The notes: a model not told the origin generated them from the sequence alone. DNA of 64,000 nucleotides from Mesorhizobium sp. Pch-S (GCF_004136315.1 NZ_CP029562.1:2046001-2110000); one strand, 5' to 3'; positions 33,902 through 42,875 are shown, counted from the first letter of the stretch. A program made the numbers and translations.

Positions 33902-35017
33902 TCAGGTGAGAGTGGTGTCGGCGGTGCTGTCGTCGGCAAGCAGCTTGGCATCTTCACCGCGGAAGCAGAGTTCGACCGCCTCGCCGATCGCGAAGCTCTC
34001 ATCCGTCAGCGGCGATCGCACGATGGCCGTCGAGCCGTCGCGCAGCGAGACCTCGTATTTCGAACCGGAGCCGAGATAGATTGCTTCCGACACCGTGCCG
34101 GAGAGCCGGTTGTCACCGTCGCGGCGCTCCAGGCCAGGTCGGCGGATCGCAAGCTTCTCCGGACGCAGGAGCATGACCGGCTGGTTGTCGCCCGCATGTT
34201 TTTGCGGTGCCGTCACGGTCTCGCCGGCGATGTCGAGCGCCGTGCTCGAACGGTCGCCGCGCGATTGGCCGCGCAGCACGGTGGAATCGCCGATGAAACG
34301 GCCGACGAAGAGTGTCGCGGGCGCATCGTAGAGGTCGCGCCCGGTGCCCACCTGCTCGATCTTGCCGCGGTTGAAGACGGCGATGCGGTCGGACAGCACG
34401 AGCGCCTCTTCCTGGTCGTGCGTGACATAGACGAAGGTGGTGCCGAGTTCACGGTGGATTCGCTTGATCTCCAGCTGCAGCCATTCGCGCAGCTTCTTGT
34501 CGAGCGCTCCGAGCGGCTCGTCCATGAGCAGCAGCGGCGGATCGAAGACGATGGCGCGCGCCAGCGCGACGCGCTGCTGCTGGCCGCCGGACAGTTCGCT
34601 GGGGTAGCGATGGGCGAAATCCGCCATGCGCACCATGTCGAGCGCCCGCTTCACGCGGGCCTCGCGCTCGGCCTTGGCGACGCCGCGCAGGCTGAGCGGA
34701 TAAGCGACGTTACGACCGACCGTCATATGCGGGAAGAGCGCATAATGCTGGAAGACGACGCCGATGTTGCGCTTGTGCGCCGGCACACCGACCACGCTGC
34801 GCCCACCCACCCGGAGACTGCCGGCGCTGACCTCGGTGAAGCCCGCGACCACGTTGAGCGTCGTGGTCTTGCCGGAGCCGGAAGGGCCGAGCAGCGTCAT
34901 GAACTCGCCCGGCTCGATATGCAGCGAAATGTCGTCCAGCGCCCGGAAGCTGCCATAGGCCTTGCTGACGGCGCTCAGGTCGATGGCCGCACCACGCTGT
35001 TTGCCGGTCTCGTTCAC
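33902..35017 (-). CDS. polyamine-type ABC transporter ATPase (PotA family)
   Basis: 371-aa ATP-binding subunit. Walker A is [10 protein letters not shown] loop FQHYALFPH, signature LSGGQQQR, Walker [13 protein letters not shown] and switch region VTHDQEEA. A TOBE domain starts near residue 290. The GTG start at 35017 has AAGGAGCGGCC upstream and overlaps the permease stop as GTGA; a longer reading from 35083 lies in the permease gene. It energises the second polyamine-class transporter in this window. Confidence 0.9.
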   Translation of the reverse strand: MNETGKQRGAAIDLSAVSKAYGSFRALDDISLHIEPGEFMTLLGPSGSGKTTTLNVVAGFTEVSAGSLRVGGRSVVGVPAHKRNIGVVFQHYALFPHMTVGRNVAYPLSLRGVAKAEREARVKRALDMVRMADFAHRYPSELSGGQQQRVALARAIVFDPPLLLMDEPLGALDKKLREWLQLEIKRIHRELGTTFVYVTHDQEEALVLSDRIAVFNRGKIEQVGTGRDLYDAPATLFVGRFIGDSTVLRGQSRGDRSSTALDIAGETVTAPQKHAGDNQPVMLLRPEKLAIRRPGLERRDGDNRLSGTVSEAIYLGSGSKYEVSLRDGSTAIVRSPLTDESFAIGEAVELCFRGEDAKLLADDSTADTTLT

Positions 35018-35811
35018 AGGCCGCTCCTTCTGTCGCGTCCCAGCAGCAGCAGGCCGCCGCCGATCAGGATGGTGGTGGTGCAAAGCAGGATCGTGCCGAC
35101 GGCGGCGACCGTGGGATCCGCATCGCGCGTGATCGAGGTGAAGATCTGCACCGGCAGTGTCTTCATGTAGGGGCTGGTGATGAACAGCGAGACGATGACC
35201 TCGTCGAACGACGTCACGAAAGCAAAGAGCAGGCCGGACAGGATGCCGGGGGCGATCAGCGGCAGCGTCACCGTGCGGAAGGTCGCGATGCGGCCGGCGC
35301 CGAGGCTGGCGGCGGCGGTCTCAAGGCGTTTGTCGAAGACTTCGAGGCTGGCCTGCACGGCGATCAGCACGAAAGGCAGCGCCAGGATCGTATGGGCAAG
35401 CACGAAGCCGGTCATCGTGCCGACGAGCCGGGCATCCAGGTAGACCGCATAGATGCCGATCGCCAGCACGACGCCCGGCACCACCATCGGCGTCAGCAGA
35501 AGCATGCGCAGCAGCCCCGCCGACCGCGCCCGCATGCGGTCGAGCCCGAACGCGGCGAGCGTGCCGAGGATGGTGGCCAGGACGGCGACAACGACGGCCA
35601 CTTTCAGCGAATTGAGGAAGCTCGTCGACCATTCCGGATTGGTGACGAAATTCTGGTACCACTGCCAAGAGAAGCCCTGCGGCGGGAAAGCCAGCGACTT
35701 GTTCTCGTTGAAGGACATCGGCACCACGACCAGCGTCGGCGCGACCAGCCACAGGCCGATGAGGATGCAGGCAAGGCCCAGCAGGGCGCGGGTGAGCGGA
35801 TGCATGGCCAT
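35014..35811 (-). CDS. polyamine-type ABC transporter permease 2 (PotC family)
   Basis: 265-aa inner-membrane permease with six helices. The first is LLGLACILIGLWLVAPTLVV; the EAA loop is ETAAASLGAGRIATFRTV, and the conserved SFDEVIVSLFI segment follows. The ATG at 35811 overlaps the stop of the upstream permease by one base (TGATG). A longer reading from 35919 lies within that permease and is rejected. Confidence 0.9.
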   Translation of the reverse strand: MAMHPLTRALLGLACILIGLWLVAPTLVVVPMSFNENKSLAFPPQGFSWQWYQNFVTNPEWSTSFLNSLKVAVVVAVLATILGTLAAFGLDRMRARSAGLLRMLLLTPMVVPGVVLAIGIYAVYLDARLVGTMTGFVLAHTILALPFVLIAVQASLEVFDKRLETAAASLGAGRIATFRTVTLPLIAPGILSGLLFAFVTSFDEVIVSLFITSPYMKTLPVQIFTSITRDADPTVAAVGTILLCTTTILIGGGLLLLGRDRRSGL

Positions 35812-36692
35812 CAGCGTGTGCCCTGCTTGTGTCTCTGGCGCATCAGCGGACCGGCGAGCGCCAGAAGGATAAAGGTGGCGACGAGCAGCACCACGCCCAT
35901 CGCGCCGCCGCGCCCCCATTGCAACAGGCTAAGCACCTGGTTCTGGACCAGCGTCGACAGCATGGTCGAGCGTGGCCCGCCCAGCAACGCCGGGGTGATG
36001 TAGAAGCCCAGGGCCAGGATGAAGACGATGATCGCGCCGGCATAGACGCCGGGCAGCGACAACGGCAAGTAGACGGTGAAAAAGGCGCGGATCGGTCCGG
36101 CACCGAGACTGCGCGCCGCCTGCACCAGACGCAGGTCGATGCCCTTCATCACCGAGTAGAGCGGCAGCACCATGAAGGGCAGCAGTACCTGTGCCATGCC
36201 GATGATGACGCCGGTCTGGGTCCGGATCAGCCTGACGCCATCGAGGCCGACCGAGCGCAGCATCGAATTGATGACGCCGGAATCCTGCAGCAGGATCACC
36301 CAGGACAGCGTGCGCACCACGCCGCTCACCCAGAACGGGATGAGCACGCACAGCGTGAGCAGCAGACGGACCTTCGGCCCGACAGCAGTCATGGCATAGG
36401 CGAAAGGATAGGCGCAGATCACGCAGACGACCGTGACCCAGGCCGAGATGACGAAGGTCCGCTGTAGCACGACGAGATTGACCGGCGTGCTGAAGAACCA
36501 GCTGTAGTTCTGCAGGCCCCATTGCGGTTCGGCAAAGCTCCTGAGCACGATCGTCGCCAGCGGATAGCCGATGACGGCGACAAGCAGGACCAGCGCCGGC
36601 AAGGCCAGCGCGAGCGCGCCCCAGGACCGACTGGAGCGCCGCGCGTCCATTCGGACGCGCAAAGGACGCTCCAACACTTTGAAGCTACGCAT
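35811..36692 (-). CDS. polyamine-type ABC transporter permease 1 (PotB family)
   Basis: 293-aa inner-membrane permease. The first helix is LALALPALVLLVAVIGYPL; the EAA loop is QAARSLGAGPIRAFFTVY, and helices continue through IIVFILALGFYITPALLGG. It pairs with permease 2 to form the translocation channel. An 89-base gap with a palindrome separates it from the binding-protein gene upstream. Confidence 0.9.
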   Translation of the reverse strand: MRSFKVLERPLRVRMDARRSSRSWGALALALPALVLLVAVIGYPLATIVLRSFAEPQWGLQNYSWFFSTPVNLVVLQRTFVISAWVTVVCVICAYPFAYAMTAVGPKVRLLLTLCVLIPFWVSGVVRTLSWVILLQDSGVINSMLRSVGLDGVRLIRTQTGVIIGMAQVLLPFMVLPLYSVMKGIDLRLVQAARSLGAGPIRAFFTVYLPLSLPGVYAGAIIVFILALGFYITPALLGGPRSTMLSTLVQNQVLSLLQWGRGGAMGVVLLVATFILLALAGPLMRQRHKQGTR

Positions 36693-36701
36693 CGTGCTCT
36701 C

Positions 36702-36723
36702 CGAAAATCGATTCCGATTTTCG
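36702..36723 (-). repeat. palindrome CGAAAATCG-ATTC-CGATTTTCG
   Basis: A perfect 9-base inverted repeat with a 4-base loop between the binding-protein and permease genes. It could be an mRNA hairpin that protects the binding-protein message; no T tract follows. Confidence 0.6.
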
Positions 36724-36781
36724 AGCCGATGCGATGGGACGAGCGGCCCTTTCGGATGGAGTGGCGCTCGCGCTCATGGGA

Positions 36782-37873
36782 TCAGCCGCCGGCCATCATG
36801 GCAGTCCACTGCTCGGACGCATCCTTGAAGTTCTCGACCCAGAACTTGATGTTCTGCTGGTAGCCCTGGCCCTGCCGCTCCGGCGTGTTGGTCAGGAAGG
36901 CCGCCACGGCATCGTCGACGACGGGTTTCGCCTCGCTGTTGATCGGCGTGTAGGAGGTTTCCTTGGTCAGGATCTCCTGGGCGCTCTTGCCGAGATAGGC
37001 ATTGATCAGCGCATGCGACGCATCCGGGTCCTTGGCGCCGACGGGGATCGTCAGCTGGTCCATGACGACGAGCCAGTCCTGCCAGGCCGGCGTGTATTTG
37101 GCGCCGTTCTTCACCGCGGTCATCGCGCGGCCGGTCCACATCATGATCATGTCGGCTTCACCGGATTCGGCGAGCTGCTGGGATTCGGCGCCGGTCTTCC
37201 AGTAGATGGTGTCGCCGCCCAGGTCGCGAACCTTGGCGATCGCTTTCGCGATGTCGTCCTTCGTCATCGCCTTCGGGTCGCCACCGGTGGCGCGGAAAGC
37301 CTGTTCGAGCAGGCCGCCGGTGAAGTCGCCGGACCCGTCGATGCCGCGCACGCCCGGGAACTTCTCCGTGTCGAAAAAGTCGACCCAGTTCCTGGGCGGG
37401 TTATCCTTGTACTTCTCGGTGTTGTACATCAGCACGACACCGTAGTTCATGGCCGGCACTGAGCATTCGCTGACCTGGCCCTGCGGAATCTTCGAGGTGT
37501 CGATCTTGCTGAAGTCGAGCTTCTGGAACAGCGTGCCGCAATGCACGTAGGGCGGAAAGTCGGCCGTATCGACGACGTCCCAGGTCACGTTCTTGGATTC
37601 AACCTGCGCCTGCACCTTGGCGATTTCGGTCGGGCCGTCGCTGAGCAGCTTGACGCCGGACTTGTCGACGAATTCCTTGAGCGCCGCGATCTGTCCGTCC
37701 TGAAAGATGCCGCCGAAAGACGCGAAAGTCAGGGTCTTGCCCTTGAGCGAACCTTCGGCAATCGCGCCGGCTACCGTTTTCTCCTGCGCAAAGGCACCGG
37801 TTGCCGCGGCAACGCCCAGCGCCGCAAGGGCACTGATCTTGGCAAGTCTCGAGCATAAGATGGTCATCGTCAT
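36782..37873 (-). CDS. polyamine-type ABC transporter substrate-binding protein
   Basis: 363 aa, periplasmic. Signal peptide about residues 1-29 (ALAALGVAAATGAFA-QEKT). The mature chain contains TLTFASFGGIFQDGQI, VVDTADFPPYVHCGTLF and NYGVVLMYNTEKYKDNPP, the pattern of PotD/SBP family 1 proteins for polyamines or related amines. It is transcribed ahead of its permeases and ATPase and behind the XRE-cupin regulator. Alternative Met at 37867. The exact ligand cannot be told from sequence alone. Confidence 0.88.
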   Translation of the reverse strand: MTMTILCSRLAKISALAALGVAAATGAFAQEKTVAGAIAEGSLKGKTLTFASFGGIFQDGQIAALKEFVDKSGVKLLSDGPTEIAKVQAQVESKNVTWDVVDTADFPPYVHCGTLFQKLDFSKIDTSKIPQGQVSECSVPAMNYGVVLMYNTEKYKDNPPRNWVDFFDTEKFPGVRGIDGSGDFTGGLLEQAFRATGGDPKAMTKDDIAKAIAKVRDLGGDTIYWKTGAESQQLAESGEADMIMMWTGRAMTAVKNGAKYTPAWQDWLVVMDQLTIPVGAKDPDASHALINAYLGKSAQEILTKETSYTPINSEAKPVVDDAVAAFLTNTPERQGQGYQQNIKFWVENFKDASEQWTAMMAGG

Positions 37874-37919
37874 TCTCCCATTGGCTCACGTTCTGTGAAG
37901 CGTCGCCGGCCGCGAGCGG

Positions 37920-38570
37920 TTACCAGCTGACGTATTGGTCGAGCTCCTCGCCGCCGGATGTCGGCGGCGCGATGATCCACATCACCTCGGCCCGGCCGTT
38001 GCCGATGTTCTCGGTGCGATGGGGAGTGGAGGTGGCATATTCGATGCTGTCGCCCTCTTCGAGAACGTGGCGGCTCTCGCCGAGGCTGACCTCGACAACG
38101 CCACGCGTCACGACCAGCATCTCGTGGGCATCGCCATGCGTGTAGAGGTCGGGGCCGGTCGAACCGCCGATTTCGAATTCACCGACATAGACTTCCATCT
38201 CGGTGGCGGGGCGACGCGACAGAAGGGTCTTGCGGCAGCCATGGCTGGTTGGAATGGCGGGGCGCTGGCTGCGCCGCAGCACACCCTCGGTCGAAGGCGT
38301 CGCCGGCTCCTCGAAAAGCGCGGCGACTGTAACGCCAAGCGCTGCCGCCATCTGATTGAGCGAGGCCGTGCTGGCGCCTGTCAGGCCCCGTTCGAGCTGG
38401 CTGATGAAGCTGGCGCTGGTGCCGGTCCTGTCCGCGAGCTGGCGGAGCGAAAGCCGGCGCCGCTGCCTCAAATCCTTGAGGCGCTGGCCGAGTTTTGCCG
38501 TCTCGGGTCCGGCTCGTTCAGGCGGGTTCTCCACGGAGTCCTGCTCCAGGGAAGATGCGACAATCGTCAT
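37920..38570 (-). CDS. XRE-family regulator with C-terminal cupin domain (PuuR-like)
   Basis: 216 aa. The helix-turn-helix spans about residues 28-82 (LGQRLKDLRQRRRLSLRQL, SASFISQLERGL), and the C-terminal part is a small-molecule-binding cupin (TGPDLYTHGDAHEMLVVTRG, EEGDSIEYATSTPHR). This is the architecture of PuuR, which controls putrescine use through gamma-glutamylated intermediates. ATG 38570 is preferred; the reading from 38606 would start inside the dyad at 38583. It is the first gene of the polyamine-type locus and probably regulates it and itself. Confidence 0.85.
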   Translation of the reverse strand: MTIVASSLEQDSVENPPERAGPETAKLGQRLKDLRQRRRLSLRQLADRTGTSASFISQLERGLTGASTASLNQMAAALGVTVAALFEEPATPSTEGVLRRSQRPAIPTSHGCRKTLLSRRPATEMEVYVGEFEIGGSTGPDLYTHGDAHEMLVVTRGVVEVSLGESRHVLEEGDSIEYATSTPHRTENIGNGRAEVMWIIAPPTSGGEELDQYVSW

Positions 38571-38582
38571 GCCATAAACTCC

Positions 38583-38601
38583 ACTGAACAGACTGTACAG
38601 T
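38583..38601 (-). promoter_or_regulatory. 19-bp dyad, candidate autoregulatory operator of the XRE-cupin gene
   Basis: ACTGAACAGACTGTACAGT reads as its own reverse complement except at three A/T positions, giving ACTG-W-ACAG-W-CTGT-W-CAGT. It lies 13 bases upstream of the regulator start codon, exactly where an autorepressor would bind. The regular spacing of four-base blocks suggests two dimers or a tandem of half-sites. Confidence 0.6.
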
Positions 38602-38737
38602 GACACTGCACATCAATCAAGATGGCTGATTGCGGTGACTTGAACCCGTGATCGCAAGGACTAGAGGGCCTGGTGATCGTCATCCGGCTGGCATTTCTTT
38701 CGCCACGGATGAAGTCTACAATGCGCCTCATCTTTTG

Positions 38738-38838
38738 GAGCAATTCCAGGAAAAGTGCGCAGCGGTTTGCGTCCGGAATTGCGTATAAACAAAGAGTTAG
38801 AGCGTTTCGGCGTTGCCGTGAGAAAACGGAAACGCTCC
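38738..38838 (+). repeat. ~100-bp intergenic repeat, copy B
   Basis: Second copy of the element at 20905-21010: GAGCAATTCCAGGAAAAGTG, GCGTCCGGAATTGCGT, then the palindrome GAGCGTTTCGG...CGGAAACGCTC. It lies directly upstream of the lipoprotein gene and ends 6 bases before its Shine-Dalgarno sequence, so transcription of that gene runs through or starts near it. Confidence 0.8.
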
Positions 38839-38856
38839 AGAATCGAGGAGATGGCG

Positions 38857-39120
38857 ATGTCGCTCAAAGTCCTGGCGGCGGTGCTTGTCGCGACCCTGCT
38901 GGCCGGTTGCCAGACGATGACGCCGGAGCAGCGGCGCGCGGCGGACGAGGCGAAGTGCAGCGCCTACGGATTCAAGAAGAAGACCGATGCCTTTGCCGAA
39001 TGCCTGCAACGGATCGACCTTGACCGTTCAGCGGAGATGCGTGCCCGCGACGCGGAGTTCGCACGCTTCAATGCCCGCCCTCCCGTGGTGATTTATCGCC
39101 CGATCGTGGTGAAACAATAA
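38857..39120 (+). CDS. small lipoprotein of unknown function
   Basis: 87 aa with a lipoprotein signal: LKVLAAVLVATLLAGC, lipobox LAGC, giving a mature N-terminal Cys of about 70 residues. The mature part is charged and helical (TPEQRRAADEAKCSAYGF) with two further cysteines (KCSAYG, AECLQR), and ends in VVIYRPIVVKQ. ATG 38857 has GAGGAG six bases upstream; ATG 38851 is an alternative. It is a single-gene unit convergent with the kinase gene. Confidence 0.75.
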   Translation: MSLKVLAAVLVATLLAGCQTMTPEQRRAADEAKCSAYGFKKKTDAFAECLQRIDLDRSAEMRARDAEFARFNARPPVVIYRPIVVKQ

Positions 39121-39141
39121 ACCAGCGAGCGACCGACAGGC

Positions 39142-40305
39142 TTATTGAGGCTGTGGCGGAACGACGATCGCCATCGTCGCACCGCCGTCCTGCCTGTTGC
39201 CTGCTTCCAGCCGGCCGCCATGGGCCTTGGCAATAGCCTCGACGATGGACAGCCCGAGGCCGGTGCCGCCGGTTGCCCGCGAACGCGAGGTTTCACCGCG
39301 CCAGAAGACATCAAACGAAATCGAGCGAACCTCCTCAAGCAGGCCGGGACCACGGTCCAGGAAGCGGACAAACGCGTTGCCGTCCCTGTCGAGGCCGGTC
39401 TCGCAACGAAGTTCGCCACCTGCAGCGGCGTAGCGGCAGGCATTGTGCACGAGCGCCAGCATTGCCTGCCGCAGGCGCTCCGGATCGACATTGGCCGGGG
39501 CCGCGCCGAAGCCCGTTTCGACACGCATCCCGGCCTCTTCGAGCATCGGGCGGGCGGCAGCGATAACGGTCCTGGCTTCGGCCGCAAGATCCGTAGCCGA
39601 TCTCTGGGTAATCAGCTTGTGGCCTGCGGCGAGCGAGAGCATGCGCAGGTCTTCGACCAATCGCGACAATCCCTGCACCTGCATGAGCAGGTCCTCCAGT
39701 CCTTGCTGGCGGATTGGAAAAACGCCGTCGATCATGCCCTGCAGATTACCCTGCAATATGGTGAGTGGGGTGCGCAGTTCATGCGCAACGGCCATGGTGT
39801 TGAAACGCAGGCGCTTCTCCATATGGTCGAGATCGGTTGCCAGCGCATCGATTGTCTTGCCGAGGCGCTGCACCTCCGACGTACCACCGCGAAAATTGCC
39901 AAGGCCAACCGCGAAATCGCCTTCGCGCAACGTTTCCGCCGCCACAACCAACTTCTCCAGTGGCCGCGCAATCCGGCGGGCGAGCCAATAACCGATCGCA
40001 CCACAGATGAATGCCGCCAGCAGGATGTGACCGATGAATGCCACATTCATCTGGGCATCCACGGTTTTCTCGAATTCCGGAACGATGAGCATCAGTTTCC
40101 GGAAGCTCTCGACGGACGGCATGACACCGTCCTGGATGTCCCGATAAGCCTGCGCCACATCGGCGGGCAGCGTCCGCAACTCGATCTCCGTCAGCTGCTT
40201 CATGATCGAGAAGAAGGTGGTGTAGGCGATGATCATGCTGAGCACGAGCATCGCAGCGATGGTTATCGCCGTGACCGTGGAGAGAGAAAGCCGCCGTAAC
40301 CTCAT
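39142..40305 (-). CDS. sensor histidine kinase (BaeS-like)
   Basis: 387-aa membrane kinase: helix 1 near residues 10-32, a short periplasmic loop of about 55 residues, helix 2 near 88-107, HAMP domain (ARRIARPLEKLVVAAETL), HisKA with His175 in AVAHELRTP, and HATPase_c with LVHNACRYA, DRGPGLLEE and GGTGLGLSIV. It overlaps the response regulator stop by four bases. The short sensor loop suggests an envelope or membrane signal. Target unknown. Confidence 0.9.
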   Translation of the reverse strand: MRLRRLSLSTVTAITIAAMLVLSMIIAYTTFFSIMKQLTEIELRTLPADVAQAYRDIQDGVMPSVESFRKLMLIVPEFEKTVDAQMNVAFIGHILLAAFICGAIGYWLARRIARPLEKLVVAAETLREGDFAVGLGNFRGGTSEVQRLGKTIDALATDLDHMEKRLRFNTMAVAHELRTPLTILQGNLQGMIDGVFPIRQQGLEDLLMQVQGLSRLVEDLRMLSLAAGHKLITQRSATDLAAEARTVIAAARPMLEEAGMRVETGFGAAPANVDPERLRQAMLALVHNACRYAAAGGELRCETGLDRDGNAFVRFLDRGPGLLEEVRSISFDVFWRGETSRSRATGGTGLGLSIVEAIAKAHGGRLEAGNRQDGGATMAIVVPPQPQ

Positions 40306-40994
40306 TTCGGTGCCGCGAACCGGTAGCCGACGCCGCGCACCGCCTGGAAGAGACCGGGAACGCCGGCATTCTCGAACTTGCGGCGCAGGTTCGCGACATG
40401 CGTGTCGACCGTCTTGGCCAGCGCGTCGTTTTCCGGCAGGCAGGCATCGAGGATGTCGGCGCGACCGAAGGCATGGGTGGGCCGGCGGATCATATAGGCG
40501 ACGATGCGGAATTCGCTGAGCGTCAGCGCCAGGGACTGGCGGCCGGTTTCTGCCTCGACGAAAGCGGCATGGGCATCGAGATCGACCTCGACGGGAGCAA
40601 ATCGCAGCGTCCGCGAGGCACCCGCAGCCCGTGACCGGCGCAGCACCGCATTGACGCGGGCCACGACCTCCTGCGGATTGAACGGCTTGACCACATAGTC
40701 GTCGGCGCCCAGCCGCAAACCCGAAAGGCGGTCGATATCCTCGGCCAGCGCCGTCACCATGATGACCGGCGTGTTCGCGTCCTGGCGGATGCGCGCCAAA
40801 ACCTCGAAGCCATCCTGACGGGGTATGTGCACGTCGAGCAGCACGAGATCCGGCGACAGCATCGCATGGTGGGACAGCGCGATATCGCCGTTCGTCGCGG
40901 TGACGGTGCGAAAGCCCTCGCGTGCCAGATAGGCTTCGAGAATTTCGGCGATGCGCGGTTCGTCCTCGACGATAAGGATCAACCCCTTGTCCAT
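40302..40994 (-). CDS. OmpR-family response regulator (BaeR-like)
   Basis: 230 aa. Receiver domain with Glu10/Asp11 (LIVEDEPRI), phospho-acceptor Asp54 (LVLLDVHIPRQDG) and Lys in VVKPFNPQEV; winged-helix domain ending AVRGVGYRFAAPK. ATG 40994 (MDKGLILIVEDE) is preferred to the reading from 41060. It is transcribed with the kinase that follows. The 208 bases between its start and the methyltransferase at 41203 form a divergent promoter region with no clear motif seen. Confidence 0.9.
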   Translation of the reverse strand: MDKGLILIVEDEPRIAEILEAYLAREGFRTVTATNGDIALSHHAMLSPDLVLLDVHIPRQDGFEVLARIRQDANTPVIMVTALAEDIDRLSGLRLGADDYVVKPFNPQEVVARVNAVLRRSRAAGASRTLRFAPVEVDLDAHAAFVEAETGRQSLALTLSEFRIVAYMIRRPTHAFGRADILDACLPENDALAKTVDTHVANLRRKFENAGVPGLFQAVRGVGYRFAAPK

Positions 40995-41202
40995 GCGCGG
41001 TCCTTCAAACGTTTGCTGGGCCATATTCCGCAACACGAAGCGGCAGGCAATCGCAAACACCGACAGGTGCCGGGTTCCTTAGCAAGCCTTGGCGGCTTCT
41101 CCGCCAAACCTTGATGAAACTCGACAAAGGTCCGGCTGTCGACGCGTCGTCATGGTTTGGGCGAGACCAGTGGCGCGCCGGCGTCACCTCGTCGGAACCA
41201 TC

Positions 41203-41838
41203 ATGCAAACGCCACCAAAGACCTTCGGACACATTCAGCGTCCACGCATAGCGGCCTTGTGGATCGTCACCTTGTTCCTCATCGCCTTTGCGCTGCTGTT
41301 CCAGTCCGCCTGGAAACTCTATCCGCCAGGCGGCGTGGATCTGCAGCTGACAATCAGGATCGCCGGCATCGGCCTTATCGGCACGGCGATCCTGGGACGG
41401 CTCTGGTGCACGCTCTACATCGGCGGAAAGAAGTCGGTGATGCTGGTCGACGACGGCCCCTATTCGATGTGCCGCAACCCGCTCTACCTGTTCTCGATCA
41501 TCGGGGCGGCAGGGGTGGGAGCGCAGACAGGCAGTGCAGCACCCGCACTGCTGTGCGCCATCGTGGTGCATGCGATCCTGCTGCGGACCGCGACACGTGA
41601 AGAGCATCTGCTCAAGACGCTGTTCGGGCAGGCTTACCTGGACTATCGCCAGCGTGTCCCGGCATTCTGCCTCGACTGCCGGCTGTTTGTGGATCGCGAG
41701 ACGATCGAAATCACGCCGCAGCGACTCTACGGCACCTTGATCGACAGTCTCGTCTTCCTTGCCGCGGTGCCGGCCATGTTTCTGGTCGAATATCTGCAGG
41801 ACGAAGGCTATCTGCCGGTGTTCTTCAGCCTGTATTGA
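41203..41838 (+). CDS. isoprenylcysteine/phospholipid methyltransferase-family membrane protein
   Basis: 211 aa with about five hydrophobic segments (AALWIVTLFLIAFALLFQS first). The motif GPYSMCRNPLYLFSIIG is the hallmark of the ICMT/PEMT group, followed by REEHLLKTLFGQAYLDYRQRVP, seen here in two shorter parts (EEHLLKTLFG, YLDYRQRVP). Members methylate prenylated thiols, phospholipids or volatile thiols using SAM at the membrane. Substrate unknown. ATG 41203 is used; an upstream in-frame start at 41089 has no support. Confidence 0.8.
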   Translation: MQTPPKTFGHIQRPRIAALWIVTLFLIAFALLFQSAWKLYPPGGVDLQLTIRIAGIGLIGTAILGRLWCTLYIGGKKSVMLVDDGPYSMCRNPLYLFSIIGAAGVGAQTGSAAPALLCAIVVHAILLRTATREEHLLKTLFGQAYLDYRQRVPAFCLDCRLFVDRETIEITPQRLYGTLIDSLVFLAAVPAMFLVEYLQDEGYLPVFFSLY

Positions 41839-41956
41839 GCCGGGCCGCCGCGCGACGCTCTGGCGCAACCAAAAGTTTTGCTTCCCTCTCGCCAATGGTT
41901 CGGCCAAAGGCTAGTTCCGCGTCGGCTGAACAATCGGCGTGAAGGACTCTCGACCC

Positions 41957-42871
41957 ATGGCGTCGCTGCGGGCACTCGCCCCCAAGAACCTCGTCGTGGC
42001 TGGCATCCTGCTGATGCTGGCCGGCGATTTCATGTTCGCGCTCAACGACGCGATGGGAAAATGGCTGGTCGCCAATTTTTCGGTCGGACTGGTGGTCGCC
42101 GTCCGCTCGATCGGTGCCTTCATTATCCTCGGTCCGATGATAGCGCGGCAGGGCACGGCGAAACTCTTCCAGCTCGAGCGGCCCGGCACACAGGTGCTGC
42201 GCGCCGTCATGGCGACGGTCGATACCGGTCTCTTCTACGCCGCCGTCGTCCACATGCCGCTGGCCGACGTGATGAGCTTCTACATGGCCGGACCGATCTA
42301 TGTCGCCGCGCTTTCGCATTTCATGCTCGGCGAACGCATCCGCTGGCGCCGCTGGGCGGCGATCCTGGTCGGATTCTGCGGCGTGCTGGTCATTCTCAAC
42401 CCATCGGCATCCGCCTTTTCGACATCCGCCATCTTCGCCTTCATCGGCTCCGTCGCCTTCGCCCTGACGATCGTCTACAGCCGGCAATTGCGCGGAACGC
42501 CCGATACGACGCTGGTGACCTGGCAGACCATCGCCGCCCTGGTGGCGGGTCTCGTCTTCGCGATTCCCGACTGGAAAACGCCCGGCCTCGTCGACATCGG
42601 CCCGATGCTGTTGCTCGGCGTCGTTTCCTGCGCCGCCCATCTGATGATCACGCGGGCGCTGAAACTGGCGCCGGCCTCGACGCTGGCACCGCTGCACTAC
42701 AGCCTACTTTTGTGGGCCATCGTGTTCGGCATGGTGTTCTTCGGCGACGTGCCGGGCCCGCGCGTGCTCGTGGGTGCTGCCATCGTCGTGCTGGCCGGCC
42801 TGTTCATCTTCCACCGCCAGAAGGTGGTCGATACGGTGCCGCCGGAGAACGTGCCGAAGGGCGTGAACTAG
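41957..42871 (+). CDS. EamA/DMT-family transporter
   Basis: 304 aa with ten hydrophobic helices in two EamA repeats of about 140 residues each. The first repeat has NDAMGKWLVANFSVGLVVAV, and PLADVMSFYMAGPIYVAAL follows; the second repeat begins at SAIFAFIGSVAFALTIVYS. DMT transporters export metabolites or amino acids. ATG 41957 has AAGGA upstream; GTG 41939 is possible. It ends right at the large inverted repeat. Substrate unknown. Confidence 0.85.
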   Translation: MASLRALAPKNLVVAGILLMLAGDFMFALNDAMGKWLVANFSVGLVVAVRSIGAFIILGPMIARQGTAKLFQLERPGTQVLRAVMATVDTGLFYAAVVHMPLADVMSFYMAGPIYVAALSHFMLGERIRWRRWAAILVGFCGVLVILNPSASAFSTSAIFAFIGSVAFALTIVYSRQLRGTPDTTLVTWQTIAALVAGLVFAIPDWKTPGLVDIGPMLLLGVVSCAAHLMITRALKLAPASTLAPLHYSLLLWAIVFGMVFFGDVPGPRVLVGAAIVVLAGLFIFHRQKVVDTVPPENVPKGVN

Positions 42872-42875
42872 ATAA

